Positions 9,225-17,265 of a stretch of 53,261 bases of DNA are shown here, piece by piece; positions within the stretch are counted from its first letter, which is position 1, and each line of letters begins with the position of its first letter. Location of the stretch: the NCBI RefSeq assembly GCF_001517975.1, contig NZ_KQ950180.1:1284357-1337617 (forward strand), given 5' to 3'. A model generated the notes under the pieces. It did not search any database. It worked only from the letters and a program-made list of their open reading frames with translations, and was not told where the DNA came from. A program made the position numbers and the translations under genes. The DNA is from Thermobifida cellulosilytica TB100. GTDB taxonomy: Bacteria > Actinomycetota > Actinomycetes > Streptosporangiales > Streptosporangiaceae.

Positions 9225-11935
9225 CGTCCGTTCTCCCACTTCTTGAACGCTTCCCCGTCCTTGTAGATGACCCCGTCACGATAGGTCAGCTTGTGGCCGT
9301 CCTTCGTGTAGACGTCGATGTTCCCCACGCGGTCGAGCTTCGAGGAATTCTTCTGGAGTTCCTGGCGGAGACGGTTCTCGACTCCCTGGAGGGCGTTGTC
9401 AAAACTGACGGTCTTCCTGCCGTCCAGGACGATGTCCCCGCTGTCGATGATGGTGTCGTAGCTGTCCTCACTGAACTTCTTCAGGGCCTTGCGGACCGTC
9501 TTGTCCACCGACCTCCAACTCTCCCCTTCGAGGGTCTTGTACTCGACAAACTGCCCGGGGTCGTCGGGACCGGAACGCTCCAAGGCGTCCGGGTGGGCCT
9601 CTCCGTGCCTGGAGTGGTCCTCGGGGAGCCCGGTGACGTGCCTCCCCTCTTCCGCACGCAGGTCGGCGATCTCCCGCTCGTGGGGCTTGAAGGGGTCGTT
9701 CGGGGCTTCGACCACGTCGGGGGTGAACTTGTCCCCGAGCGGCCCCTGCTGCTGCAGCTCCTCCAAGGTCTTGCCGACCCTCTCCGGAGTTCCGGGAGCA
9801 CCCTCGACATCGGGATCGGAGCCGTCGTTCGAGGACGTGTCCCCATCAGAGCGCCCGTCGCCCTGCCCACCAGAGCCGTCGTTCGAGGACGTGCCCCCAT
9901 CAGAGCGCCCGTCGCCCTGCCCACCAGAGCCGTCGTTCGAGGACGTGCCCCCATCAGAACGCCCATCGCCCTGCCCACCAGAGCCGTTGCCCCTGTCCGG
10001 CCCGTCGGGCCCGTGGGGACCATCAGAACCGCCGGACCCGCCACGGCCGCCGTCTCCGCCCGACCCGTGGAAACCGTCCGGCCCATGGGGACCGTTCGGC
10101 CCGCCGCCTCCGGGGCCAGAGCCGCCGCCTCCACCGGGGCCGTCGGGACCGGACCCGCCGCCTCCACCGGAACCGCCGGGGTCCGTGTGGTGGGCGCTGG
10201 GGGAGAGGTCGTGGGAGCTGCTGCCGCCGGAGTTGTGACCGCCCATCTCCATGCGGGCCTCGGGGGCTCCGGCGTGGACCAGGGCGGGCTGGCGGTCCTC
10301 GGCCAGCCGGTTGGCGATGCCGCCGTCCACTTCGGCCAGGTCGAGTTCGCTGCGGAACTGGCTGACCTGGTTCTCGATCCATTCGGTGGTGGGCAGGTCG
10401 GCCGCCGTGTCGGCGGTGTCGCGGTCACCGGTGCGGTCGCCACTTCCGGAACGGTCGGCCCCGGGGGCGTCCGAGTGGACGACGGCGGGGGTGTCCGTGC
10501 CGCGCGAGCCCGCACCGCTGTCGCCCGTGTCCGGGGTGGGGGTGCCGTCCCCGCCGCGGGACGGCGCGGGCGCGTCGGCGTTCGTGCTGCCCGGGGTGTC
10601 TCCGGTGCCGCCCGTGCCGCTGGGCGTGCTGCTGCTGTTGTAGGAGGTCGGGGTGTAGGAGGGGCTGTCGGTGGCCGTGCCGGTGGGCGAGGACGTGGTG
10701 CCGCCGGTGGGACGGGACGGGGAACCGGAGTCGCCGAAGGCGTCGGCCCTGGCCAGCGCGTTGTTGAGGTCGCCCAGCCGGGAGGTGTCGATGTCCAGCC
10801 CGTCCACGGCGTCGCCCAGGTTCGCCCGGAGTTGGCCGGAGTCCAGGCCGCCGGACAGGTCGGAGGCGTCCACCCGGCTCAACGACGGCGCGTCCACGTC
10901 CGGGGCGTCCGGGCCCCGGCCGCCGACGCGGCGCGCACCCTGCGCCAGCGCCTTGACCACGCCGGAGCCGCCCACGAACATGCTGCCGATGTTGAGCACG
11001 GTCTGGGTGATCACGTAGCCGGGCCGGTCGCCCCACTCCCGCCACGGCACGATGGCGTGCGCGAACTCGGTCCACCCGGTGGAGAAGTTGCCCCACCACT
11101 CTCCGAACGAGCCCACGCCCCAGCCGTTCTCGCCGTACAGGCCGACCAGGCTGCCCAGGCCCTCCAGGGTGCCGCCCCAGTACTCGCCCAGGTTGGAGCC
11201 CCACTCGCTCCACGAGCTGACGCCCCAGCCGCCTTCCTCGCTGTACAGGCCGACCATGCCCGCCAGATCCTGGGCAATCCCGACACCGAAGTCGGCGATG
11301 CCGTCCCAGACGTCCTCCCACCACGGCGCGTCGTACTCCTGGGGCGTAGCCCACGGCGTCTCGATGCCCGTGGGGGCCTCGGTGAAGCCGTAGAGCTGCT
11401 CGCCGTCGCGGACCGTGGTGGAGCCGTCCGGGTTGGCGGCGACGAACCGGGTGCCGCCGAACAGGGCGGTGATCTTGTTGGCGCACTCCCGCTCGGCCGC
11501 CATGTACTCGTTCTGCACGGCCAGCAGGTCGTCGTTGAGCTGGTTGTGCTCCTCGACGGTGTCCTCGTCCTTGCGCCAGTCGTCGTCGCCCCTGATCCGG
11601 TTGGCCAGGGTCACCGCGTCGGCCTTCAGCGACCGCCACCGCTCCAGGATGGGGCGGATCTCGGCGGCGAAGTCGACCAGCGCCTGCCCGACGGTCCGGA
11701 TGTTGGTCTCCATGGCATCGGCGTCGTCGGCCACCGGGTTGACCGCCGCGAGCAGTTCCTCGGACTCCGGCGCGATGTAGTTCCCCTCCAACCCCGACCA
11801 GGCGGCCTTGATGTCGGCACCGGCCTGACCGATATCGGAACCGTCGTCCTTGAGCGCCTTCCCCACGGCCTCGATCGCGTCAGGATCAGCGTTCGGGATC
11901 GAGATCTTGTCCGGATCGATCACTCCGTCGCTCAT
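9209..11935 (-). CDS. Type VII-secreted polymorphic toxin, CdiA-CT-like nuclease C-terminus
   Basis: 908 residues. Residues 1-150 are an all-helical WXG100-like export domain (VGKALKDDGSDIGQAGADIKA, with W-S-G as the hinge). Residues about 190-300 are Trp/Gly-rich with two copies of a VGLYxExGWGV module. Next come a Ser/Thr/Pro-rich linker and a Gly/Asp-rich linker containing three 54-nt tandem repeats. The last 150 or so residues are a compact domain with PDALERSG followed by FVEYKTLEG (Lys about 800) and GNIDVYTKDG. This D...ExK pattern fits a PD-(D/E)xK nuclease fold like CdiA-CT tRNase toxins; the fold call is inference, the architecture is seen. ATG at 11935 is preferred over GTG at 11938 on spacing from GGGG. 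It probably leaves through the ESX machine encoded alongside and acts in a rival cell. Confidence 0.8.
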   Translation of the reverse strand: MSDGVIDPDKISIPNADPDAIEAVGKALKDDGSDIGQAGADIKAAWSGLEGNYIAPESEELLAAVNPVADDADAMETNIRTVGQALVDFAAEIRPILERWRSLKADAVTLANRIRGDDDWRKDEDTVEEHNQLNDDLLAVQNEYMAAERECANKITALFGGTRFVAANPDGSTTVRDGEQLYGFTEAPTGIETPWATPQEYDAPWWEDVWDGIADFGVGIAQDLAGMVGLYSEEGGWGVSSWSEWGSNLGEYWGGTLEGLGSLVGLYGENGWGVGSFGEWWGNFSTGWTEFAHAIVPWREWGDRPGYVITQTVLNIGSMFVGGSGVVKALAQGARRVGGRGPDAPDVDAPSLSRVDASDLSGGLDSGQLRANLGDAVDGLDIDTSRLGDLNNALARADAFGDSGSPSRPTGGTTSSPTGTATDSPSYTPTSYNSSSTPSGTGGTGDTPGSTNADAPAPSRGGDGTPTPDTGDSGAGSRGTDTPAVVHSDAPGADRSGSGDRTGDRDTADTAADLPTTEWIENQVSQFRSELDLAEVDGGIANRLAEDRQPALVHAGAPEARMEMGGHNSGGSSSHDLSPSAHHTDPGGSGGGGGSGPDGPGGGGGSGPGGGGPNGPHGPDGFHGSGGDGGRGGSGGSDGPHGPDGPDRGNGSGGQGDGRSDGGTSSNDGSGGQGDGRSDGGTSSNDGSGGQGDGRSDGDTSSNDGSDPDVEGAPGTPERVGKTLEELQQQGPLGDKFTPDVVEAPNDPFKPHEREIADLRAEEGRHVTGLPEDHSRHGEAHPDALERSGPDDPGQFVEYKTLEGESWRSVDKTVRKALKKFSEDSYDTIIDSGDIVLDGRKTVSFDNALQGVENRLRQELQKNSSKLDRVGNIDVYTKDGHKLTYRDGVIYKDGEAFKKWENGRWVEL
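9819..9980 (-). repeat. Three 54-nt tandem repeats inside the toxin gene
   Basis: Units begin at 9819, 9873 and 9927 with an exact 54-nt period, and a degenerate fourth starts at 9981. Each unit encodes GSGGQGDGRSDGGTSSND (one copy has D for G). The units are nearly identical in DNA, so they are recent and likely to vary in copy number. They form the flexible linker before the nuclease tip. Confidence 0.9.
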
Positions 11936-12111
11936 CACCGCACCCCAGAGTCCCCGTCAACCGACCGGGCCACGCCCCGGCCGGCGTTTCTCTTCGCCAG
12001 GTTTGGACACTCTCCGCTGCCGCGAGGTTCCCCTTTTTCCGCCCTTTGTTTTCACATCCCCGATGACCAGGGAGAACACGGAACCGCGGGAGCGGGTTTC
12101 GGTCGACCGGA

Positions 12112-12456
12112 TCAGACCGGAAGCTGCTCCGGAGTCTGACTGACCCTCTGCTGGGCCCTTTCCGCCATTTCGAGGTTGCCGTTCACGTACGCCATGGTGG
12201 CGTCACTGCAACCGGTGATGGCACTGATGCTCTTGTTGACCATCCCCTTCAGTTTTCCGCTGTACTCCTCGACGAACTCCCCCAGGGCCATGCTGATGGG
12301 ACCGCTCTCGCACGCGGTTCCCGCTTCCTCGACATGGGTGCCGAAGGTCTCGAGCAGGCCGACCAGACCGCCCTTGCCGTCCTCACCGCCCACGTGGTTT
12401 CCGACGTTCTGCAGAACTACGCTGATCTCCCGGGGGTTGAGATCCCATCCGGACAT
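12112..12456 (-). CDS. DUF6507-like small ESX-associated protein
   Basis: 114 residues starting MSGWDLNPREISVVLQNVG, a helical-hairpin protein resembling the DUF6507 family found beside actinobacterial ESX toxins. It is WXG100-sized, with Trp-4 and Gly-3 at the N-terminus rather than a central WxG. The start is well supported by AAAGGAG at 7 nt. It lies 176 nt upstream of the toxin gene in the same direction, so it probably acts as an export partner or chaperone for the toxin's N-terminal domain. The family name is recalled, not searched. Confidence 0.7.
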   Translation of the reverse strand: MSGWDLNPREISVVLQNVGNHVGGEDGKGGLVGLLETFGTHVEEAGTACESGPISMALGEFVEEYSGKLKGMVNKSISAITGCSDATMAYVNGNLEMAERAQQRVSQTPEQLPV

Positions 12457-12527
12457 GCGCCCGTCTCCTTTCGCTCATTTCTCCGACGTGTCCGGCCGTG
12501 CCGCGGATCCGTGCCCGACGTGCGGTC

Positions 12528-12866
12528 TCACCGGCCCGGCGCGCCGAACCTCTCCGCCCGGAAACTGCTGGGGGGACGGACCCCGGAGCCGTGGCCGGAA
12601 ACGGCCGCACCAGAGTCGTACGAGGCGACGCACTCCTGCAACCGGGCCAACACCGGGCCGAGCTGCGCCGCACTTGCTCTGACATCGGCTTTCAATTCCG
12701 CGGTGGCGGCCCTCAGGCGGTCCATCGGAGACGGCTCGGCCTCCTCGCCGACCGCCTCGACGTTTTCCTCGGAAGAGTTCTCTTCCTCCTCTCGCGTCTC
12801 GTCAGCAGATTCCTCCTGCTCTTCCCCGCCGTCCCAGTCGGCGGGCTCCACCAGCTCGAACTTCAT
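12528..12866 (-). CDS. Small acidic protein, first gene of the toxin unit
   Basis: 112 residues with a strongly acidic N-terminal half (DGGEEQEESADETREEEENS) followed by an amphipathic helix (MDRLRAATAELKADVRASAA) and a Gly/Ser/Arg tail. Family not recognised. It has no membrane segment and only a weak ribosome site. It leads the leftward unit (71 nt before the DUF6507-like gene), and the helix resembles half of a WXG100 hairpin, so it may pair with its neighbour. That is inference from position and shape only. Confidence 0.55.
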   Translation of the reverse strand: MKFELVEPADWDGGEEQEESADETREEEENSSEENVEAVGEEAEPSPMDRLRAATAELKADVRASAAQLGPVLARLQECVASYDSGAAVSGHGSGVRPPSSFRAERFGAPGR

Positions 12867-13066
12867 TTCACCGCCCCCGGGCTCCCGTTCCGCCGCCGGT
12901 TCTCCGATCTGCTTTCTCCATGTATTATGCAGTCCTTTGAACCTCCTTCTACTGTCTCATCTCCCTCCGATAAAATCTGATTGGTTTTCCGGAAACCGAA
13001 CGCTCCCCGCGAGCGTCTCACCCGGCAGACGTCCCGCCGCAGGTTCAGCGAGGAGTAGGTGAGCAG
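12867..13066. promoter_or_regulatory. Divergent promoter region between toxin unit and esx unit
   Basis: This 200-nt gap separates leftward and rightward genes and contains the only AT-rich DNA nearby (about 12915-12990). It holds an inverted repeat at 12983-12997 (GGTTTTCCGGAAACC, core TTTCCGGAAA) that could be an operator, and TAAAAT at 12971-12976 as a possible rightward -10. No convincing -35 was found for either direction, so exact promoters are not claimed. Confidence 0.45.
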
Positions 13067-13408
13067 ATGTCGTCATCCCGTTGGGACTTCGGTGACCAGA
13101 CCCTGGTCACCCTGGCGCAGAACACCTCGGGTTCCCAGGACGAACTGGGCAACCTGATCAAGCAGTTGATCCAGGCCGCCGAACCGCTGTCGGGGAAGTT
13201 CAACGGCCCCGGAAAGGCCGCGTTCGACTCGTTCAAGGCCCGCGCCGACCAGATCACCGCGGACCTCAACGCCGGCCTCGGGTCGATCAACCAGGGACAG
13301 CGGGGAATGCAGGCGGCCTTCTCCGAAGGCAGCCAGACCATGGCCGACGAGGCCAACCGCAACATGAGCGCCGCCAACTTCGACGCCGCCAAGTTCCGCA
13401 CGGCCTGA
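13067..13408 (+). CDS. WXG100-family ESX substrate (EsxA/EsxB-like)
   Basis: 113 residues forming a helix-turn-helix hairpin; the family turn WxG appears as FNG in SGKFNGPGKAAF, near residue 44. WXG100 proteins are exported as dimers by EccC and are needed for export of other substrates. The first helix is preceded by SSRWDFGDQTL and the second runs through FDSFKARADQITADLN; the tail NFDAAKFRTA is typical of actinobacterial members. The ATG follows AGGAG at a longish 11 nt. First gene of the rightward T7SS operon, 24 nt before its probable partner. Confidence 0.85.
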   Translation: MSSSRWDFGDQTLVTLAQNTSGSQDELGNLIKQLIQAAEPLSGKFNGPGKAAFDSFKARADQITADLNAGLGSINQGQRGMQAAFSEGSQTMADEANRNMSAANFDAAKFRTA

Positions 13409-13432
13409 CCCGTCGACCAGAGAGGACCCCCG

Positions 13433-13735
13433 ATGAGCGACGGACGCAACAGCTACGACGTCGGCGCCTCCCAGGAGGCGCAGGGCAATCTCCACAACAT
13501 CATGAGCCGCCTGGAGGCCATCATCGGCGAGCGCGACGCCGACGTCGACCGGGCGCTCGCCGACTTCGAGGCCACCGGCGTCTCCGACGAGTACAGCGAG
13601 AAAGAACTGAAGTGGCACAGCGCCGCCAACGAGGTGCGTGACATCATCGACCTGGTGCGCAGCACCCTGGAGGCCAACGACGGCACCGCACAGAACGCGC
13701 TCAGCAAGGCGCGCTCGGCCGTGCAGGCCATCTGA
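13433..13735 (+). CDS. Pore-forming ESAT-6-type WXG100 partner
   Basis: 100 residues, all helical: SYDVGASQEAQGNLHNIMSR, then DEYSEKELKWHSAANEVRDI. It matches in style the actinobacterial proteins annotated as pore-forming ESAT-6 family. There is no WxG; LKW followed by HSA occupies the turn region. GAGGA lies 6 nt upstream of the ATG. Immediately downstream of the other WXG100 gene, so the two should form a heterodimer exported by the EccC/EccD channel. Confidence 0.8.
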   Translation: MSDGRNSYDVGASQEAQGNLHNIMSRLEAIIGERDADVDRALADFEATGVSDEYSEKELKWHSAANEVRDIIDLVRSTLEANDGTAQNALSKARSAVQAI

Positions 13736-13851
13736 CCGGGGCGCACACCCACACCGTTCTCACTCCATACTTCCGGGAGGGGCCGACCGCGCCCCTCCCC
13801 AGCCTTGTCCGGCCCGTCCCACGGCCCGCACGTCCCCGGAAGGGAGGTCCG

Positions 13852-14928
13852 ATGGCCCGCGACTACGACAGCCAGTTGCTGGAGTCGGTCGCGGTCCGCC
13901 GCAAGCGCCTCCGGGAGGCCGTGCTCTTCGGCGGACAGCGCACGCGCCGACGCCTGGACGAGGGCATCTCCAAGATCGTCGCGAGCGTGTGCCTGGCCGC
14001 GGTGGCCTGCGCCGGCACCGTCGGCTGGTCGTTCGCCAGCAGCCAGCTCCGCAGCCAGCAGGAACAGCAGGAGCAGCTCGCGACCGGGCCGTCCAGCACC
14101 GCCACGGCGCCGCTGCCCGCCGACTGGGTGGGCACCCAGGTCACCTTCGAGATGCTCGCCGAAGAACTCGACCGGGCGGGGGTCCCGAGGGACCTGTACG
14201 TGCTGCCGGACCAACCGCGCCCCGCCCCCGACAGCGTCGCGAGCTACTACCTGGTGACCGGGGGAGTCGACGGCTACTCCGTCAGCATCATCGAGTTCCA
14301 GCAGGGCCGCACCGGCGCGGAGTTCCTCACCGAGGACGAGACGGCCCGCTGGCTCCACCAGGAGCTGGCGCTGGTGGAGTCCGCACCCGACCGGCTCACC
14401 TTCGAGGAGGAGCAGCAGGCCGCCGCGCAGGGCGCCGAGTTCGTCGCGCAGGTCGAGATGCGGCTGTCGGAGAACCCGGGCAACTCCGCCAAGGTGACGC
14501 TGGAGCCCGGACTGCTCGTGGACGCGTTCGGCCCGGAGAGCGGCTCCGTGCTCTTCCCCGACGGGACGCCGTTCGCGGAGCGGGGCCTCCCCGAGTACGC
14601 CCGCACCCCCTCCGTCCTCCCCTCGGTCTCGCCCTCCGCCACCCCCTCCGCAGAGGCCAGCTCCTCCCCCTCCGGTGAGGTCGGCTCCTCCCCCTCCGCA
14701 ACGGCCGGCCCCGCAACCGTCTCCCCGGTCTACCATCGGTACCGCGTCATCTACCCGTTCATGGTGAACGCCTCGCTGTCCCCCGCCTCCGGGGCGAACC
14801 CGGGCGGCGCGGTCCGCTACACCATCGACTCCAGCGGCTTCACCCAGGTGGTGCCGCTGCCGAGCATCCGCTGGCTGCTGCGCAACGGCTACCTGGAGCG
14901 GGTCGAGGTGACCGGTGTTCCCGACTAG
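13852..14928 (+). CDS. Membrane-anchored TNT-like domain protein of the T7SS locus
   Basis: 358 residues. A basic cytosolic N-terminus is followed by one membrane segment near residues 42-62, then a coiled stretch rich in Gln/Glu, an extracellular region, a Ser/Pro linker (SVSPSATPSAEASSSPSGE) and a C-terminal domain. The C-terminal domain reads FGPESGSVLFPDGTPFAERG, YHRYRVIYPFMV, NPGGAVRYTI, then IRWLLRNGYLERVEV. This follows the order of conserved blocks in the tuberculosis necrotizing toxin (TNT) NAD-glycohydrolase domain. Where active TNT has a catalytic Gln after PGGG, this protein has Arg (PGGAVR), so it may be inactive or altered. The ATG follows GGGAGG. It lies between the WXG100 pair and eccD, which suggests a structural or regulatory role in the secretion locus rather than a free toxin. 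Confidence 0.7.
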   Translation: MARDYDSQLLESVAVRRKRLREAVLFGGQRTRRRLDEGISKIVASVCLAAVACAGTVGWSFASSQLRSQQEQQEQLATGPSSTATAPLPADWVGTQVTFEMLAEELDRAGVPRDLYVLPDQPRPAPDSVASYYLVTGGVDGYSVSIIEFQQGRTGAEFLTEDETARWLHQELALVESAPDRLTFEEEQQAAAQGAEFVAQVEMRLSENPGNSAKVTLEPGLLVDAFGPESGSVLFPDGTPFAERGLPEYARTPSVLPSVSPSATPSAEASSSPSGEVGSSPSATAGPATVSPVYHRYRVIYPFMVNASLSPASGANPGGAVRYTIDSSGFTQVVPLPSIRWLLRNGYLERVEVTGVPD

Positions 14929-14985
14929 ACCGACATCCGAGGAGTCCCCGAGGCCCAGCGCCCGGAAGAAGATTGGGAGAGCCCG

Positions 14986-16308
14986 ATGACGTCTTGGAGC
15001 CGGGTGACGCTCGTCGGCGAACGGCGGCGGGTCGACGCCGTTCTGCCCTCCCAGGAGCCGATCGGCGCGCTGCTGCCCGAGGTCCTGGAACTGCTCGGCG
15101 ACCCGGTGGAGAACCCGCCCCGGCTGCGCCACCTCACGACCTCCTCCGGGGTCATCCTCGACGGCGACACCACGCTCGCCGACAAGGGCGTGCCGGACGG
15201 CGCGGTGCTGCGCCTGGTCAGCGCCGACGAACCGCTGCCCGCCCCGGTGGTGCACGAGGTCCCCGAGACGGTGAGCGACGCCCTCGACGAGCACCGCGGC
15301 CGGTGGACCCCGGAGGCCGCCCGGTGGACCGCCACCGCGGCCGCGACGGTGCTCGCCCTCGCCCTGGCCGACGTCGTCTGGACGGGGTGGGGCGGCGCGA
15401 CCGGCCTCGCAGCGGTCGCGGGCGCGGCGGCGGCGCTGTTCCTCCTCGGACCGCTGCTGGGCCGGTTCTGGCGGGAGCCGCTGGGCACCGCGCTGTCCTT
15501 CACCGGCAGCGCCCTGGGCGGGCTCGCACTGTGGTACGCCGCGCAACTGAACGACCTGCCCTCCTGGACGCTGTGGGGCGGGTGGACCGCGCTCGCGGCA
15601 CTGCTCGTGCTCAGCCTCGGCCTCGGCCCGCTCGGCCGGGCCGGCCTGGTCGGCGGCGGCCTGGCACTGCTGCTGTCCGCCCTGTGGTCGGCGGGGCACC
15701 TGCTGGGCCTGGAGCCCGCGCACATCGCGGCGGCCACGGCCGTGGCCTGCGTGGTCCTGCTCAGCGTGCTGCTGCGGACCGCGCTGGCCCTGTCGGGGCT
15801 GTCCGCGCTCGACGACCGGCGCAGCGCGGGAACGGAGGTGGGCCGCTCCGACGTGCTGGGCGCGCTGACCGAGGTGCACCGCAGCATGGCGCTCGCCACC
15901 GTCGCCGTGGCCGTGTTCGCGGCGACCGCCGGGGTGGGGCTGGCCGCGGAGTTCAACGGGTGGACGGCAGCGCTGGCCGGACTGCTCGCGATCGTGGTGG
16001 CGAGCCGCTCCCGCATGTTCCCGCTGGTCGTCGAGAAGGCGTCCCTGCTGGCCGCAACCGTGGTGGTCCTGGCGGCCCCCGCGCTCGCCTGGGCCGGTGC
16101 GACCGGGTGGACGGTGTGGCCCGCCGCGGGGGTGCTGGGCGCCGCCCTGGTCTTCCCGGTCCTGGCGCTCATGACGGACCCGCCCGAGCACGTCCGCGCC
16201 CGGCTGCGGCGCCTGGCCGGGCTCTGCGAGGCGGTGGCCCTGGTCGTGCTCGTGCCGGTGGCGCTCGGAGTGTTCGGCACCTACCAGCGTCTGCTCGACA
16301 CGTTCTGA
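14986..16308 (+). CDS. eccD: EccD, type VII secretion integral membrane channel protein
   Basis: 440 residues. An N-terminal ubiquitin-like domain (residues about 5-80, with ATTSSG-type turn SSGVILDGDTTLADKGVPDG) is followed by about ten or eleven closely spaced hydrophobic helices from residue 110 to the end, ending RLLDTF. That architecture is specific to EccD, which forms the membrane vestibule of ESX systems. GGGAGA precedes the ATG. It is co-directional with the esx pair and 57 nt after the TNT-like gene. The length is slightly short of the mycobacterial 470-500 residues but normal for Streptomyces-type loci. Confidence 0.9.
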   Translation: MTSWSRVTLVGERRRVDAVLPSQEPIGALLPEVLELLGDPVENPPRLRHLTTSSGVILDGDTTLADKGVPDGAVLRLVSADEPLPAPVVHEVPETVSDALDEHRGRWTPEAARWTATAAATVLALALADVVWTGWGGATGLAAVAGAAAALFLLGPLLGRFWREPLGTALSFTGSALGGLALWYAAQLNDLPSWTLWGGWTALAALLVLSLGLGPLGRAGLVGGGLALLLSALWSAGHLLGLEPAHIAAATAVACVVLLSVLLRTALALSGLSALDDRRSAGTEVGRSDVLGALTEVHRSMALATVAVAVFAATAGVGLAAEFNGWTAALAGLLAIVVASRSRMFPLVVEKASLLAATVVVLAAPALAWAGATGWTVWPAAGVLGAALVFPVLALMTDPPEHVRARLRRLAGLCEAVALVVLVPVALGVFGTYQRLLDTF

Positions 16309-16333
16309 TCCGCCGCCGGGGAGGGAAGACGAG

Positions 16334-17227
16334 ATGGGCCAGGTCCTGGAGTCGCGTGACACCGCCGCTCCGGCGGCCGTGCACGGGGACCCGCTGCCCC
16401 GCCGGGCCGGCCGCTGGCTCGTCCGCGCGTTCGGCCCCGTCAACGACGTCCTCTCCGCCGTCGAGACGGGTGTCGCGGTGCAGCGGCCGATCGTGACCGG
16501 CCGCCGGATCGCGGTGGACGGCCCGCACGACGCCGCCGACGGGGGTGCCGTGGCCGCGCTGCTGTCCCTGGTGTTCGCGCACTACCGACAGGACCGGGTG
16601 CTGGCCCTGGACGTCGCCTCGGGCCAGGCCCCGCTGGCGCGGCGGTTCGGGGCGCAGGCGCGGCAGTCGCTCGTCGACATCGCGCGGGAGGCCCCGCCGG
16701 ACTCGTTCGACGCCGTCGAGCCGCTGCTGTCCGCCGTCCGGGACCGGCTGTGGCTGCTCCCGGGCAGCCCGGGCGGCAGGGTCGGCCTGGACGTGCGCGC
16801 CTACCGGAAGGCGCTGCTCCCGCTGTCCCGGTTCTTCGGGGTCACCGTCATCCGCTCCGGCAGCGGCCTGCCCGCGGAGCTGCGCGACTCCGTGGCCGCC
16901 GACGCGCACGCCCACGTGCTGGTGGCGGAGGAGACCAGGGACGGGGTGGTCGGCGTCGGCCGGATCCTCGACCGCCTGGTCGCCGCCGACGACTCGGCGC
17001 CCGGGCGGACCGTGGTGGTCCTCGTGGCCCCGGAGGTCGGGACGGACCCGACGTACGACCTGCCGGGCGCGGTCGACCTGCTGCGCGGGGACGGGATCGG
17101 CGTCTTCCGGCTGGGCCGCGACCGGCACCTGTCGGCGACCTCGGTGATCGACCCGCGCCGCCTCGCCCGGGCCACGCACACCACCGTGACGCAGGTGGCC
17201 GCGGAGGTGCTCCGCCGGTCGATGTGA
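16334..17227 (+). CDS. MinD/ParA-like T7SS protein lacking the P-loop (EspI C-half-like)
   Basis: 297 residues with the SIMIBI-type order of MinD/EspI proteins. A lead-in [18 protein letters not shown] is followed by a first strand and phosphate-loop position ([20 protein letters not shown]), then [20 protein letters not shown], a valine-rich core and an R-rich tail. In active relatives the loop is KGGVGKTT; here it is GPHDAADGG, with no GKT/S, so ATP binding by the classical mode is not expected. GGGGAGGG lies before the ATG. It starts 25 nt after eccD and is followed 38 nt later by a Pro/Glu-rich protein that looks like the other half of EspI. A split, catalytically degenerate EspI is the best reading. 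Confidence 0.7.
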   Translation: MGQVLESRDTAAPAAVHGDPLPRRAGRWLVRAFGPVNDVLSAVETGVAVQRPIVTGRRIAVDGPHDAADGGAVAALLSLVFAHYRQDRVLALDVASGQAPLARRFGAQARQSLVDIAREAPPDSFDAVEPLLSAVRDRLWLLPGSPGGRVGLDVRAYRKALLPLSRFFGVTVIRSGSGLPAELRDSVAADAHAHVLVAEETRDGVVGVGRILDRLVAADDSAPGRTVVVLVAPEVGTDPTYDLPGAVDLLRGDGIGVFRLGRDRHLSATSVIDPRRLARATHTTVTQVAAEVLRRSM

Positions 17228-17265
17228 CGACCGGTCGGGGGAAGTTCCGGAAGGAGAAGGAGACG

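Noticed and set aside
9819-9980. Possible CRISPR array
   Set aside because: The repeats are 54 nt, contiguous without spacers and in frame inside a coding sequence.
9293-12139. 948-codon + strand frame opposite the toxin
   Set aside because: Val/Gly/Arg-rich shadow of the toxin gene, which itself has a ribosome site and clear domains.
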